Source: GCA-002708315 sp964460905 (lineage in GTDB: Bacteria > Bacteroidota > Bacteroidia > Bacteroidales > F082). From it: DNA of 64,000 nucleotides. The notes beneath the pieces are model-generated. The model had not been told where the DNA came from. It worked only from the letters and a program-made list of their open reading frames with translations, and did no database searches. Of this stretch, positions 25,480-35,308 are shown one piece after another; within the stretch, counting starts at the first letter, position 1; each line of letters starts with the position of its first letter. Position numbers and translations under genes: made by a program. The DNA lies in assembly GCA_964460905.1 (NCBI GenBank), contig CAYWRM010000005.1, positions 62,001 to 126,000 on the forward strand. Reading direction: 5' to 3'.

Positions 25480-26664
25480 TTATTTTATTTGTCGTATCAT
25501 ACTATTATCCTTGTATTCCGCTTGTTCAATTATATTACCTTTTTCATCGTAGGCTGATAATATACCATTAAGCATTCCTGATTGATAATACAAGTCGAGG
25601 CGTATTTTTCCATTATTATAGTAATGAGTCCAGTGCCCCTCATTTTTATTATTAATGTACTTACCTTTCATTCTTAGCGTACCATTGTTATGATAAAATT
25701 CCCACATGCCATTTGACTGACCATCAACAAAATTTCCTTTTTGTTTTAATTCATTGTTAGGATAATAAACTTCCCATAACCCTTCGGCCACACCTTTATT
25801 ATAGGAGCCTCTCATATATATTGTTGAATCTTCAAAAAAGGATAACCACACACCTTCTCTTTTTCCATCACGATAGTTGCCAGATTCATATATATTTCCA
25901 TTGCTATAATATTGTTGCCATATACTTTCAATTTTCCCATTAATGTATTCTCCATTAATCATCATCGTTCCGTTATCAAAATAAACTTTGTAAGGGCCAT
26001 CAATGGAATAAGCTTTATATGAATATTCCTTTTCTACTTGTCCGTTTTCGTAAAAAGAGTTGTATTTCCCGTAAAATTGTTGATCAATAATATTCCCTTT
26101 TTCTTTTAGTTTGCCTGACAAATAATACTTTTCATAAATACCATTTTGAATGCTATCGATAAAATTTATTCTATAACTTATATTTCCATTCATATTATAA
26201 CCAACAGTAAGTCCGTTAAGTTTATTATCACGGTACTGTCGGGTTTCTTTTAATTGCTCGTTGTTAAAATATAAAGTTGCTAATCCAGTTAGTGTATCAT
26301 TAATATAATTCAATATATTTTTAACACTTCCATTTTCATAGTAATTAGTAACCTCTCCGTCTTTTAAACCATCAACATAGGGGGCTCTACGTTTTAACGT
26401 GCCATTTGAATAATATGTAGTCCAAGTACTATCCATTTTATCATTTTTATAACTACCCAATTGCCACAGTTTGCCTGTAATATAATAAAATGATGCTAAG
26501 TCATTATAAATTGTATCTGCATTAGTGACGGTGAAATCAATAATTGATTTTAATTTGTCACTATTAAAATGATAAGTAGTATCAGTAAACTTATCTGATT
26601 GACCAGTAAGTGAAGATGAGATAATAAAAATTAATAGCAGGGAGACAAAAGTTTGTCTTATCAT
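25480..26664 (-). CDS. Secreted YwqK/MORN-type repeat protein
   Basis: 394 residues with a signal peptide (to about SLTGQ), followed almost entirely by 22-24-residue beta-hairpin repeats of the form GxWxxYYxNGxLxxxGxYxxG, about fourteen of them (for example WQQYYSNGNIYESGNY, WEFYHNNGTLRMKGKY). Such elongated repeat proteins may bind other envelope proteins or glycans. It lies 7 bp after the chaperone-like gene, so it is probably translated from the same message. No known enzymatic motif. A related but shorter lipoprotein is at 7293. Confidence 0.65.
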   Translation of the reverse strand: MIRQTFVSLLLIFIISSSLTGQSDKFTDTTYHFNSDKLKSIIDFTVTNADTIYNDLASFYYITGKLWQLGSYKNDKMDSTWTTYYSNGTLKRRAPYVDGLKDGEVTNYYENGSVKNILNYINDTLTGLATLYFNNEQLKETRQYRDNKLNGLTVGYNMNGNISYRINFIDSIQNGIYEKYYLSGKLKEKGNIIDQQFYGKYNSFYENGQVEKEYSYKAYSIDGPYKVYFDNGTMMINGEYINGKIESIWQQYYSNGNIYESGNYRDGKREGVWLSFFEDSTIYMRGSYNKGVAEGLWEVYYPNNELKQKGNFVDGQSNGMWEFYHNNGTLRMKGKYINNKNEGHWTHYYNNGKIRLDLYYQSGMLNGILSAYDEKGNIIEQAEYKDNSMIRQIK

Positions 26665-26671
26665 TAATTAA

Positions 26672-27487
26672 CTACTTGACTTCTATGTCAAGCTGAATTC
26701 CTTCCAATTCGTCATTATATCCATAGTCGAGTATGGCAGCAACTGAATATCGTCCTTTTTCAAGAGGCTTATCAAGTGTATATTCTACATTTTTGTTCGA
26801 CTCAGGCAATAATGAAAATTCAAATGGGATTGATGTAAACTCTTCGGCAGTATCAAGATTGGAGATTGTAAAATACACCTTGCAGTTAAGTACTTTATCT
26901 CCAAGATTAATAACCTGAGATTTATAGGTCCTGTTACCATTATCATCAATGCTCTCAGTTAAACCATCAAGGGTTCCTTTGTACAATGTATTTGCATCGG
27001 GAGACTGATAAATGGGAACTGCAATTCTAACAGCAACCTGTAATCCCATTTGTACATCTTTATCAATTGCCTCTGCACCTGTTTTTTCAACAGCTGATTC
27101 TACAAATAAAACGGCCCATTTTGTGGAAGAATTATCATTGGGTACTAACATAGTAACATTTACCCTTACAGACTCATTAGGCTGAAGCGTAACAAGAGAA
27201 GGGGATACAGTTATCCAGTCAGCACATGAGCGTCCTGTAGTTCCCGGACTGAAATATTTAACTTCTCCCTGCTCGTCTGTTAGCCAGTCAGCCAGGTTAA
27301 AAATAAAGGATTGCTCTGTTTTTGCTTTATTTCGCACATAAATTTGCTGTGTTTGCGATGACCCCGGATTTGTATTATACATTAATGTACCAGGGGTAAC
27401 TTCAAGTTCCTGTGAATTCAGATTTATGCTGAAAAATGAAATTAATATTGCAGCAAACAATACATTTAAAGTGGTAGATGTTTTCAT
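26672..27487 (-). CDS. Periplasmic pilus-chaperone-like protein
   Basis: About 271 residues from the ATG at 27487 (MKTSTTLNVLF, good signal peptide ending LNSQ); the longer frame from 27523 adds a charged tail before the signal and is unlikely. Domain 1: LEVTPGTLMYNTNPGSSQTQQIYVRNK, then ITVSPSLVTLQPNESVRVNV and KWAVLFVES. This is the Ig-like arrangement of fimbrial chaperones and of the related DUF916-type proteins. Domain 2 covers about 150-270. Such chaperones cap pilin-like subunits in the periplasm. It is the clearest sign that the surrounding small beta proteins form a chaperone-dependent structure. Specific family membership should be tested by profile search. Confidence 0.65.
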   Translation of the reverse strand: MKTSTTLNVLFAAILISFFSINLNSQELEVTPGTLMYNTNPGSSQTQQIYVRNKAKTEQSFIFNLADWLTDEQGEVKYFSPGTTGRSCADWITVSPSLVTLQPNESVRVNVTMLVPNDNSSTKWAVLFVESAVEKTGAEAIDKDVQMGLQVAVRIAVPIYQSPDANTLYKGTLDGLTESIDDNGNRTYKSQVINLGDKVLNCKVYFTISNLDTAEEFTSIPFEFSLLPESNKNVEYTLDKPLEKGRYSVAAILDYGYNDELEGIQLDIEVK

Positions 27488-27633
27488 ATTTTTTTTATTT
27501 AAAGACCGAGGGAAATCATTCATAATTTAATGATTATTCACCCATGTTTATTTTATTTGCTTTGATTTTTCCTTACAAATATAGATATTTATTTTATAAT
27601 GAGCACTTAACATAATAAAATTATATGTAATTG

Positions 27634-29145
27634 TTAATTAGATATTCTAACCTTAGTATTTGAAATATAATTCGTAGTAATTATGCTAACAATATAATAT
27701 CCATCCGGGATATTTAGATTTACATCTGTTTTTGAATTGTCTGTAATTTTAAATGATAGTAGTTTTTGCCCGAGTAAGTTATAAATATATGCCTCACCAT
27801 TATGTTGTTCTTCGGTATTATGGATAATAGTTATTGTTTTATTATAGGCCGTTACAGTAAAAAAGGATTCAGGATCTATATTATTAATAATATCTTTAGA
27901 GGGGTTAAAATATACTATAAATCGATGATTACTATTGGAAGGCTTGTGAAAAAAGTCATATTTATTTTCTTCCATTAGATTAATTATTTTCTGCTCTTTA
28001 ATGTCTTTTAAATAAATCAACTCAAAAGGATTAATTGTTGATGTCTCGTCGATGGCAATACTATAATATCCAGATGTATTACAGCTAAAGTTAAGGTCAA
28101 AAGCAAGACCTTCAATAATTTCAGGAAATGAATTCACGGTAAGTAAATTATTTCCTGTATTAGAGCAAATCTGAGGTACACTATCATGTGTGCTAAATAG
28201 CTTTGAAGCATCAGCAGTTATGTCAAATTCAGATGTTGCTTCAGGGATAAACCTAATCATTGTCTCATCAGAATAGCCATTTCCCGATGCTATTAAACGT
28301 AATTCCTGAGAGTTGGCGTTTGAATTTTTGTAATAATCAGGTGTAGATGTCATAATCCCTACGCGGGTTGTATTATCAATGCTAATACTTCCATTTTGGT
28401 AAGCTTGTACCCAAAAACCCTGATTTGATGGTATATATTGTGTGCCGCCATTTATACCTGTTGGTGTACTTCCTCCTAGAAATATTGTGTAATTATTATT
28501 GGAAGGATTCCAAATGTATTTTGCATCAACTATATCTGATTTATCCCAGCCCGTTTCCATAAGCCAGTCAACAGGCGAAGGGTATGGGTTTCCCACAAGG
28601 CTCCATCCTTTTCTGTTTTCAGCCTCTCCATTTGACACATCTGTTTTTGTAATGCCAATGTTAAATCCACCTGTATTTAGAGCGTCGCCCCCAGTGGCAG
28701 TAAAATTTGCTGTTAGTGCTGATTCTGAAAATAAATCATAACCCTTCATTACCGATAGTGGCCCATCGTACCAAACCCAACCAAAATTCCAATCATTTAA
28801 AATTATAGTTTCATCGTAATAATATATCAGATCTGTATTAGTAAACACACTGCTAGATGCAGAATTAACCGGCGAAGAAACATTATGCCATCCATTAGCA
28901 GTTAAATATCTTTCAATAGTTATATTATCGGTTATAGTGCAATTTCCGGTTGAATTTTGATCAGCAAGGTGGCCTGAACCTTCTGCATTAGATTTAACAT
29001 AAAGATTTGTCCCCACATAAAGACTTGTTCCTTCTTTTATTGTTAAAGAACTGCCCGGACTTATAACAAATTGTGCAAATGACAAATTCATACCACTTAA
29101 GAAAAGGGTAATTATAATAGCAATATGTTTTATCGTAACATTCAT
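27634..29145 (-). CDS. T9SS-sorted cell-surface protein
   Basis: 503 residues: signal peptide to SFAQ, then beta-solenoid-like start (VISPGSSLTIKEGTSLYVGTNLYVKS), a large region with WSLVGNPYPSPVDW and QGFWVQAYQNG, which is the pattern of secreted Bacteroidota proteins ending in T9SS tails, and a C-terminal sorting domain (about 425-503, AYIYNLLGQKLLSF, GYYIVSI). It would pass the outer membrane by type IX secretion. It is 1 bp downstream of another surface-protein gene and 146 bp upstream of the chaperone start. Function unknown; perhaps an adhesin for the same surface structure (inference). Confidence 0.7.
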   Translation of the reverse strand: MNVTIKHIAIIITLFLSGMNLSFAQFVISPGSSLTIKEGTSLYVGTNLYVKSNAEGSGHLADQNSTGNCTITDNITIERYLTANGWHNVSSPVNSASSSVFTNTDLIYYYDETIILNDWNFGWVWYDGPLSVMKGYDLFSESALTANFTATGGDALNTGGFNIGITKTDVSNGEAENRKGWSLVGNPYPSPVDWLMETGWDKSDIVDAKYIWNPSNNNYTIFLGGSTPTGINGGTQYIPSNQGFWVQAYQNGSISIDNTTRVGIMTSTPDYYKNSNANSQELRLIASGNGYSDETMIRFIPEATSEFDITADASKLFSTHDSVPQICSNTGNNLLTVNSFPEIIEGLAFDLNFSCNTSGYYSIAIDETSTINPFELIYLKDIKEQKIINLMEENKYDFFHKPSNSNHRFIVYFNPSKDIINNIDPESFFTVTAYNKTITIIHNTEEQHNGEAYIYNLLGQKLLSFKITDNSKTDVNLNIPDGYYIVSIITTNYISNTKVRISN

Positions 29146-29146
29146 A

Positions 29147-30301
29147 TTACCATGTACGCATTATCCGCACAAATATTAAATTTTCATCAGGTATTATAAG
29201 TACGGGGCCGGAATTTGTTTGACCATTTACCAGAACCTCCAGGTAATCATTAACATTTAACTCAACTAAAAATGAGCTACTTACATGTGTTGAATTATCA
29301 TCAAACTTGCTGTATGTAAATGAATAACAAGAACTTCCATCAATATATGCTGTTCCATTTTTTCTCAATCTCGATCTAAGAGTTTTTTTCTGATTATCAA
29401 TATTTTCTACACTAAACATATAGTTAATTTCATATAAACCAGTGTTTAACACAATAATACGACTTGGGTTTGTTATGTTTGAGTGTGAAAATGCATCAGT
29501 ATCTTTAAATAACTCAATATCCCATGATATATCAACAGGTACTGTTAAATTATTTACATCTACACTAATTGAAGAAGATAGTTGAATTACTTTTTCATCA
29601 ATAGTACTTTGAACTACATTTACAGTAGCCTTGTTTGCTCCTTCATCAACAACAGTTACTGCACCCTGAAAATTGATAGTATTTATTCCTGAAGCAACTG
29701 TTACATTATCTTCTTCTATGTCTAGAGGCATCGCATCATCCCATGAGCCATTTCCTGTTGCATCCGAGATTAACACTTTGTTGATACCAGCACCTGTTGG
29801 CATAGTAAATCCGGCAGTAGTAATATTGTTTACTCCCGTTATATTACCAATGTCATCAATAATTACTGAAGAGTTTTGAATAATGTTGCCACTAGTTCCA
29901 TCAAAACGAGCAATTGCATTGTCGGTAGAAGAGGAGGGGCATTGAACTTCACTTGTTTCTTGTGGTTTTAACATTTTCCATATTGAACCTGTCCAGAAAT
30001 AAAAACCATGTTGTTGATCGTTGCCGGAATTATAAATAAGCAGGCCTGTGGCAGGTGAAGTTACCGGACTTGGGCTTGATAAATTACTTGTTAAACTTAC
30101 TCTTGGAATCAATAGTCCTTTGTCAGAAGAAACAATATCTAGAATTGATGATGCATCGGGATTATCGGTTTGAACACCAATTTGCGCAAAGGAAATATTG
30201 TAGGAAATCAGAATCAATATCAGAGTTGATAATATTCTTATTATTTTGTAAATTTTAATTAAAAGCGATGTTATTTTTAATATTTCCTTTTTCATAGCCA
30301 T
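29147..30301 (-). CDS. Surface protein with 'LDxxSxxKGLLIPR' motif (paralogue of 30314)
   Basis: 384 residues with a long hydrophobic N-terminal segment (ILSTLILILISYNISFAQ). The mature N terminus has SSILDIVSSDKGLLIPRVSL followed by a GFYFWTGSIWKML strand, a widespread Bacteroidota surface-protein opening. The middle has repeated short beta units (DNAIARFDGTSGNIIQNSS, GNITGVNNITTAG), like tail-fibre or collagen-like stalks, and the C-terminal 130 residues form a globular TNF/C1q-like beta domain (INYMFSVEN, SSSFLVELNVNDYLEVLVNGQ). It is paralogous end to end with the next gene upstream. Trimeric stalk with a binding head is a reasonable model (inference). Confidence 0.6.
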   Translation of the reverse strand: MAMKKEILKITSLLIKIYKIIRILSTLILILISYNISFAQIGVQTDNPDASSILDIVSSDKGLLIPRVSLTSNLSSPSPVTSPATGLLIYNSGNDQQHGFYFWTGSIWKMLKPQETSEVQCPSSSTDNAIARFDGTSGNIIQNSSVIIDDIGNITGVNNITTAGFTMPTGAGINKVLISDATGNGSWDDAMPLDIEEDNVTVASGINTINFQGAVTVVDEGANKATVNVVQSTIDEKVIQLSSSISVDVNNLTVPVDISWDIELFKDTDAFSHSNITNPSRIIVLNTGLYEINYMFSVENIDNQKKTLRSRLRKNGTAYIDGSSCYSFTYSKFDDNSTHVSSSFLVELNVNDYLEVLVNGQTNSGPVLIIPDENLIFVRIMRTW

Positions 30302-30313
30302 TCCCCTTTTTAA

Positions 30314-31414
30314 TTATAACTCTCTTATTAATCTCATAAAAAAAACATTTTCAAGAGGAATAAGGTTAACCGGGCCCGGGTTTGTTTGCCCGTTTGTTAT
30401 CAGTTCAACATAATCATTTGCATCTAATTCGATTAAAAATGAGGAACTTATATGTGATACTTTATCATCTTCCATGTTGTATGAAAATGAATAGGAGCTT
30501 ACATAAGGGATAACATCCATTCCATTTTTCAATAATCGCGCTCGTATGGTTTTGCGCATGATAGTTTTATTAATAATGCTAAACATATAGTTAACCTCAT
30601 AAATACCATTTGTTATAACTTGTATTTGTGATGAATTAGTTGAGGTTGAATGTACAAACGAAGAGTGATCCATGAATTGATTTATGTTCCATGGAATTGC
30701 AACTGATGATGTAAACACATTTAGGTCGATTGAATCGTTGCTGGAAAGCTGAATAACATCTTTTGTTACATTATTGTAATAAAAACATACTATTGCTTTA
30801 TAATCATTATCTTCAATAACATTACACCCACCTTCAAAGTTTAGCCTGTTTACATTTGCCGTTACTAAAGCATTATTGTTTTCCACATCAATTGGAGGGG
30901 CGCTTTGCCAGGAAGCATTGCCAAAGTTATTAGAAACCAATATTTTACCTTCAGATGGAGATGTTGTAAGAGTAATCCCGGTAACAATTAAATTGTTAAT
31001 TGATGTAATATCTGAAAAGTTGTCAATAATTACCGGTGAGTTTTGAATAATTTTGCCCGTAATACCATCGAAACGCATAATAGCATCATCAGTAGAAGAA
31101 TCTGGTCCGGTTATTTCCATTCCTGTGGGAGATTTTAATAATGCCCATGATGATCCTGTCCAAAAATAAAATCCTTGAACCTGATTTGCACCATTGTTAA
31201 ATACTAATAATCCGGTAGCTGGCGAAGAAACGGGAGAGGAGTTATTAAGATCAGTACTTAAAGTAACTCGTGGAATTAATAAGCCTTTGTTTGTTGATGA
31301 TAAATCAAGCTCAGCAGATTGGTCAGGGTTCATATTGAAAGCCCCTATCTGGCATATTGCAACATTACTGAGCAATAATAACAAGTACGTTATTAATACC
31401 TTTGAATATTTCAT
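30314..31414 (-). CDS. Surface protein with 'LDxxSxxKGLLIPR' motif (first gene of the locus)
   Basis: About 366 residues from the ATG at 31414, which gives a clean signal peptide (MKYSKVLITYLLLLLSNVAICQ); the longer frame upstream is not signal-like. It mirrors the 29147 protein: AELDLSSTNKGLLIPRVTL, GFYFWTGSSWALL, DDAIMRFDGITGKIIQNS, then a C-terminal head (VNYMFSIINK, SSSFLIELDANDYVELITNGQ). The head matches the C1q/TNF-like fold by pattern only. It is followed 12 bp later by its paralogue. The 180 bp upstream carry the presumed main promoter, though I found no clear TAnnTTTG there. Confidence 0.6.
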   Translation of the reverse strand: MKYSKVLITYLLLLLSNVAICQIGAFNMNPDQSAELDLSSTNKGLLIPRVTLSTDLNNSSPVSSPATGLLVFNNGANQVQGFYFWTGSSWALLKSPTGMEITGPDSSTDDAIMRFDGITGKIIQNSPVIIDNFSDITSINNLIVTGITLTTSPSEGKILVSNNFGNASWQSAPPIDVENNNALVTANVNRLNFEGGCNVIEDNDYKAIVCFYYNNVTKDVIQLSSNDSIDLNVFTSSVAIPWNINQFMDHSSFVHSTSTNSSQIQVITNGIYEVNYMFSIINKTIMRKTIRARLLKNGMDVIPYVSSYSFSYNMEDDKVSHISSSFLIELDANDYVELITNGQTNPGPVNLIPLENVFFMRLIREL

Positions 31415-31592
31415 AATCTTGTTTTGTTGTTCTTTCAAATATTGACATATTTGAACTACAAATCCGCAAAAAAAGTCGTGAAGTGCTTGAATTTTCACGT
31501 GTAAAAAGTCCAATACTTACTTTCTGCGGCTGTAAATGTAGTACATTTTCTAAATAGTAACAATGCTATTAAAAAATATATACTTACTTTTT

Positions 31593-32432
31593 TTAATAAT
31601 ATTCAATTTTTCTAATGGTAGTATAAGTATTGTTGTCAAGGTCTTGACCAAAAAAATTATCGTATAAATGTCTTGTTTCTATCCGTTTAACCCAATTACC
31701 ATTTTGATCGAATTCGTAAGTAAATTTTGATAATAATGCTAATCTATTACTTTTAAAAAGCTTGCTTTCTTTTTTATTACTTTTTGAATCATATTTGAGC
31801 TTACTACGCCATGACAAAGTACCGTTTTTATTGTAGTGTTTTATTTCAACCTTATTGTGCTTGTAATCGTATTTATAATTTAGCATGAAAGATACGCTGC
31901 TATCAGGATTAAAATATTCCTCTTTCAAAACATATCCTTTAAAATCATTTTTATATGATATGAGTGTAAATAAGTTTTGGTAATATTTATCATATTCAAC
32001 ATCTATTGAAAACCTATCGTTGTCATATGTTTTTTGTAGTATCCGGTTGTATTTTGCTTCAGTAATAAACCCTTTATCATCAGTTAAGTAGGAAATTGAT
32101 AAATACAAACTATTGTTAGTATTATACTCATCACATCCTATTAATATACCATGTTCATTATAATTATAGATTGTATGCGAAAATAATATTCCATCCTTAA
32201 ACTCAGAAGTTATTTGCCGATTACCATCTGTATTATAGGTAGTTAGGTTGTCGAAAACAACAGTTTCTTTGCGCTTATTTTCTGCTTTGCTAGATTCAGA
32301 ATATATTATTTTTTTAATTGAACTTGCTTTTCCGATTATTCCTTTCTTTTCCAGATCGGTTATCTGAAAGTATGAAAAGGAAAAGCTCTGTAGTAATCCC
32401 AATAAAAAAATAAATGATAATGACCTCTTCAT
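31593..32432 (-). CDS. Secreted YD/RHS-like repeat hypothetical protein
   Basis: 279 residues with a signal peptide (MKRSLSFIFLLGLLQSFSFS). The rest holds loosely repeated beta units such as TYNTDGNRQITSEFKDG, YNYNEHGILIGCDEY, YDYKHNKVEIKHYNKNGTLSW and YEFDQNGNWVKRIE, similar to the repeats of secreted Bacteroidota proteins with RHS/YD-like hairpins. No catalytic motif. It lies 31 bp after lptD on the same strand and so is likely in the lptD transcript rather than in the chaperone locus. Function unknown. Confidence 0.55.
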   Translation of the reverse strand: MKRSLSFIFLLGLLQSFSFSYFQITDLEKKGIIGKASSIKKIIYSESSKAENKRKETVVFDNLTTYNTDGNRQITSEFKDGILFSHTIYNYNEHGILIGCDEYNTNNSLYLSISYLTDDKGFITEAKYNRILQKTYDNDRFSIDVEYDKYYQNLFTLISYKNDFKGYVLKEEYFNPDSSVSFMLNYKYDYKHNKVEIKHYNKNGTLSWRSKLKYDSKSNKKESKLFKSNRLALLSKFTYEFDQNGNWVKRIETRHLYDNFFGQDLDNNTYTTIRKIEYY

Positions 32433-32463
32433 TTGCTTGTTATAAAATAAGGGTCTAAAGTTA

Positions 32464-35154
32464 CTAATAATCCCTAAAGTCTTTTTTCTTATTAAGTTTC
32501 ATATCCTGAAGAATTGATGCTTTTACATTAATGGAAAAGTTCCAGCTTTTCCTTGGGCCAAGAGGCACCCAGCTAAAACGCATTTCCCAACAATGTAAAT
32601 CGCGATATAAATTAACCGATGTATATGATAGTTTGTTTTGTGTAAAATCCCAACCCGAGTTAAAAGTAAATTTCCATTTAGGGGTTATATTTACTTGACC
32701 TGATAACGATAGTGTTTGTACAATCGTTTCTTCAGGAACTTTCATGTAATTTATGTAATTAAGATTGTTGGTGTAAGTGAAATTATAATTAAAATTCAAC
32801 GACCATGGAATACTCCAATCCACATAATCATCGGGGTTAGCTTCAATTTGATCCATTTCATTTTCAGTAGCATTTTCCGGTTTTTCTTTCTTATTAAAAT
32901 CCTTATCTCCAAACTTAAATCCAAAGCTCAATCGCCATGAAGTATTATCAAGTCGGAGTAACCTTCTATTTACATCCCATTCGTATTTATTTATTCGCTT
33001 ACCGGCCGAGTCAGCAGCGTATGGATCCCAAATAGAGCCGTATTGAATATTAAAATTATTCCATAAAGTTGTTCTCCCCGACATGGTGATTACTGACATA
33101 TTTAATGAATCTTTAGAAAGATCATAATTCCCCGAAATGTTAAAACTCTCAACTAGCTTAATTTTTTTTAGCCCTGTAATTGTATCTTTCTTAGAGGGCA
33201 CTTTTATTTCTAAATTATTTCCCAGCGAAAAGCCAACTCTTCCTGATTTCTGACCAGGAGGGGCTCCATATAAGCTTCCTTCGAAGTGTGAATATTGAAT
33301 TTCATCACCACTTCCATCAACATAAGTATCGTAATATCCAGTTTTACTATCCCCAAAATCAGGAGTATAAGTAAAACTAACACTTGGTGTTAAAACATGC
33401 CTAATAGCTCTAATTGGCCCTTTTTTAAAGCCAACCATGCCAAATAGCTTTGTTGAAAGTGAAGTTGAAAAATTGTAGTCCAAGGCATTTCTAAAACCAT
33501 TTATTGTATCAATTTCAACTCCTGGCAATAATGTGTCACCATCGATAAAAGTTGTATCATTTTCCCAATACTTATTTATACTCCTACTATACATTCTATC
33601 AGTAATATTTATTGAATTGCTTAAAGTAAAATATTTTAGTACCTTTAATGGTAAGCTGATGGGGATTTTGTGTATGGCACCTGTCTGCATATTTTCTTCA
33701 ATTGTAACCTTATCAAACAGCACGGAGTCGGCTGTGGTAATAGTGTTTTTCGAGTTCATGGTGTAAGAAACGCTCAAATCATCATAAAACTGCTTTTTTT
33801 CACTAAGCCCCTTTAATGGATAAAACCTATTTACAGTAAAGGTCATTTCGGGCAGACTAACATTTACAATATGGGTTTGAGTATTTTGACGATGACTGGC
33901 GTTAAGAGTGAGGAAATATTTACTATTCCAATCTCTCTGATATGCAACACTCGACTGAAATTCGTTTGACAAATAATCTTCAATTGCTACTTCATTATAC
34001 TTAACATAATTACCACTTACTATGTTAACATCTGCAGTAAAAGTACTATTTGGACGAGCTTTGGGGTCTTGTCTGTGAGTCCACCTAACATTAAAATCAG
34101 TACTTTTTTGGTAATCGGGAGCATCTTTTGTTCCAACAACATTTACAGCATAGCCCAAATTAATGTTGCCGCTAAATTTATAGCGTTTTTTATATTGGAA
34201 ACTGGGTTTAACAGCCCAGCCTCCACGGGAGTATATATCACCTAAAATTTCAAAATCCATATATTCATTAATAGCCCAATAATATCCTCCGTTTTCCAGA
34301 TAAAATCCTCTATTAGTATATTCACCATATGTTGGAATTACGATACCTGATGTTTGTCCCGATTTATTTGGAAAAAAGCCAAAAGGAAGAGCCAGAGGAG
34401 TTGGCATTCCTTCGATTTCCATATAAGCTGGCCCGGTTACAATTTTTGAATCGGGTATTACACGAGATTTTTTAAATTTAAAACCAAAATGTGGGTTCTC
34501 CTCAAGGTTACATGTTGTATAGGTGCCATGTAGTATGTTGATTGTATTGTCAGAGAGTTTCTTAACTATTTGCCCATGCAAAAATCCACTACCATCTTCA
34601 GTAATTACACTTGTTATCATACCTTTTTTTGAGTCAAAATTATAGGTCATGGTTTTTGACTTAAAGGTTTGATCGCCTTGTGTAAATTCGGGTGTCCCTT
34701 TTACTTTTCCGGTTGAATCTTCAATACCTGAAGCAAAAACCGTATTTGTAATTAAGTCAACTTCGATATAATCAGCTTTAAGTGTTATATCTTCATAATT
34801 AACAACAGCTTCTCCAAACAGAAAAATCTTTCTATGTGCAATATCTTGAACAATGGAATCTCTAGCATACCTTTCTACCTTAGCATCAATTTTTGTGCGA
34901 CCTGCATTTTCATCAATTACTGTGTCACCTGTAATACTTGTTGCAATAATAGTGTCGCCAATTATTGTATCATTATAAATTAAAGTATCGCCAGTTATTA
35001 TTGCTAAGGAATCAAAATTGATTTGAGTTAAAGAGTCAGGAATAATTTTATAATCTGTTTTTGCAGAAACGACTTGAATACCAGCCAGAATAAAGCAAAT
35101 AAGCAACAACCATTGTCTTAATAAAAATTTACTGAAAGAATTAGTAGTTAACAA
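32464..35154 (-). CDS. lptD: LPS-assembly outer-membrane protein LptD (Bacteroidota type)
   Basis: 896 residues with an N-terminal signal. Residues about 80-220 form an OstA/LptA-like beta-jellyroll (YEDITLKADYIEVDLITNTVFASG, QTFKSKTMTYNFDSKKGMI). The remainder is a large beta-barrel, with the conserved PFGFFPNKSGQTSGIVIPTYGE and a long set of amphipathic strands to the C terminus (WEMRFSWVPLGPRKSWNFSINV). LptD inserts LPS into the outer leaflet. LptC is encoded about 1.5 kb upstream on the same strand, supporting the call. A minus-strand promoter element precedes it. Confidence 0.88.
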   Translation of the reverse strand: MLTTNSFSKFLLRQWLLLICFILAGIQVVSAKTDYKIIPDSLTQINFDSLAIITGDTLIYNDTIIGDTIIATSITGDTVIDENAGRTKIDAKVERYARDSIVQDIAHRKIFLFGEAVVNYEDITLKADYIEVDLITNTVFASGIEDSTGKVKGTPEFTQGDQTFKSKTMTYNFDSKKGMITSVITEDGSGFLHGQIVKKLSDNTINILHGTYTTCNLEENPHFGFKFKKSRVIPDSKIVTGPAYMEIEGMPTPLALPFGFFPNKSGQTSGIVIPTYGEYTNRGFYLENGGYYWAINEYMDFEILGDIYSRGGWAVKPSFQYKKRYKFSGNINLGYAVNVVGTKDAPDYQKSTDFNVRWTHRQDPKARPNSTFTADVNIVSGNYVKYNEVAIEDYLSNEFQSSVAYQRDWNSKYFLTLNASHRQNTQTHIVNVSLPEMTFTVNRFYPLKGLSEKKQFYDDLSVSYTMNSKNTITTADSVLFDKVTIEENMQTGAIHKIPISLPLKVLKYFTLSNSINITDRMYSRSINKYWENDTTFIDGDTLLPGVEIDTINGFRNALDYNFSTSLSTKLFGMVGFKKGPIRAIRHVLTPSVSFTYTPDFGDSKTGYYDTYVDGSGDEIQYSHFEGSLYGAPPGQKSGRVGFSLGNNLEIKVPSKKDTITGLKKIKLVESFNISGNYDLSKDSLNMSVITMSGRTTLWNNFNIQYGSIWDPYAADSAGKRINKYEWDVNRRLLRLDNTSWRLSFGFKFGDKDFNKKEKPENATENEMDQIEANPDDYVDWSIPWSLNFNYNFTYTNNLNYINYMKVPEETIVQTLSLSGQVNITPKWKFTFNSGWDFTQNKLSYTSVNLYRDLHCWEMRFSWVPLGPRKSWNFSINVKASILQDMKLNKKKDFRDY

Positions 35155-35198
35155 AATTGCTTTTTTACTTTATGATCAATAATCGATGTTATTCAATG

Positions 35199-35206
35199 CA
35201 AATATA
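35199..35206 (-). promoter_or_regulatory. Bacteroidota -7 promoter element upstream of lptD
   Basis: Reads TATATTTG on the minus strand, 45 bp before the lptD start codon. Confidence 0.5.
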
Positions 35207-35308
35207 ATTCCAAAAACAAGAAGCTTAACAGCAAGATTATAATTTGATTAATATAATGCTTAACGTGTTTGAGTTCAATATATTGCAGTAGAATCACTGA
35301 ATTAGCAT

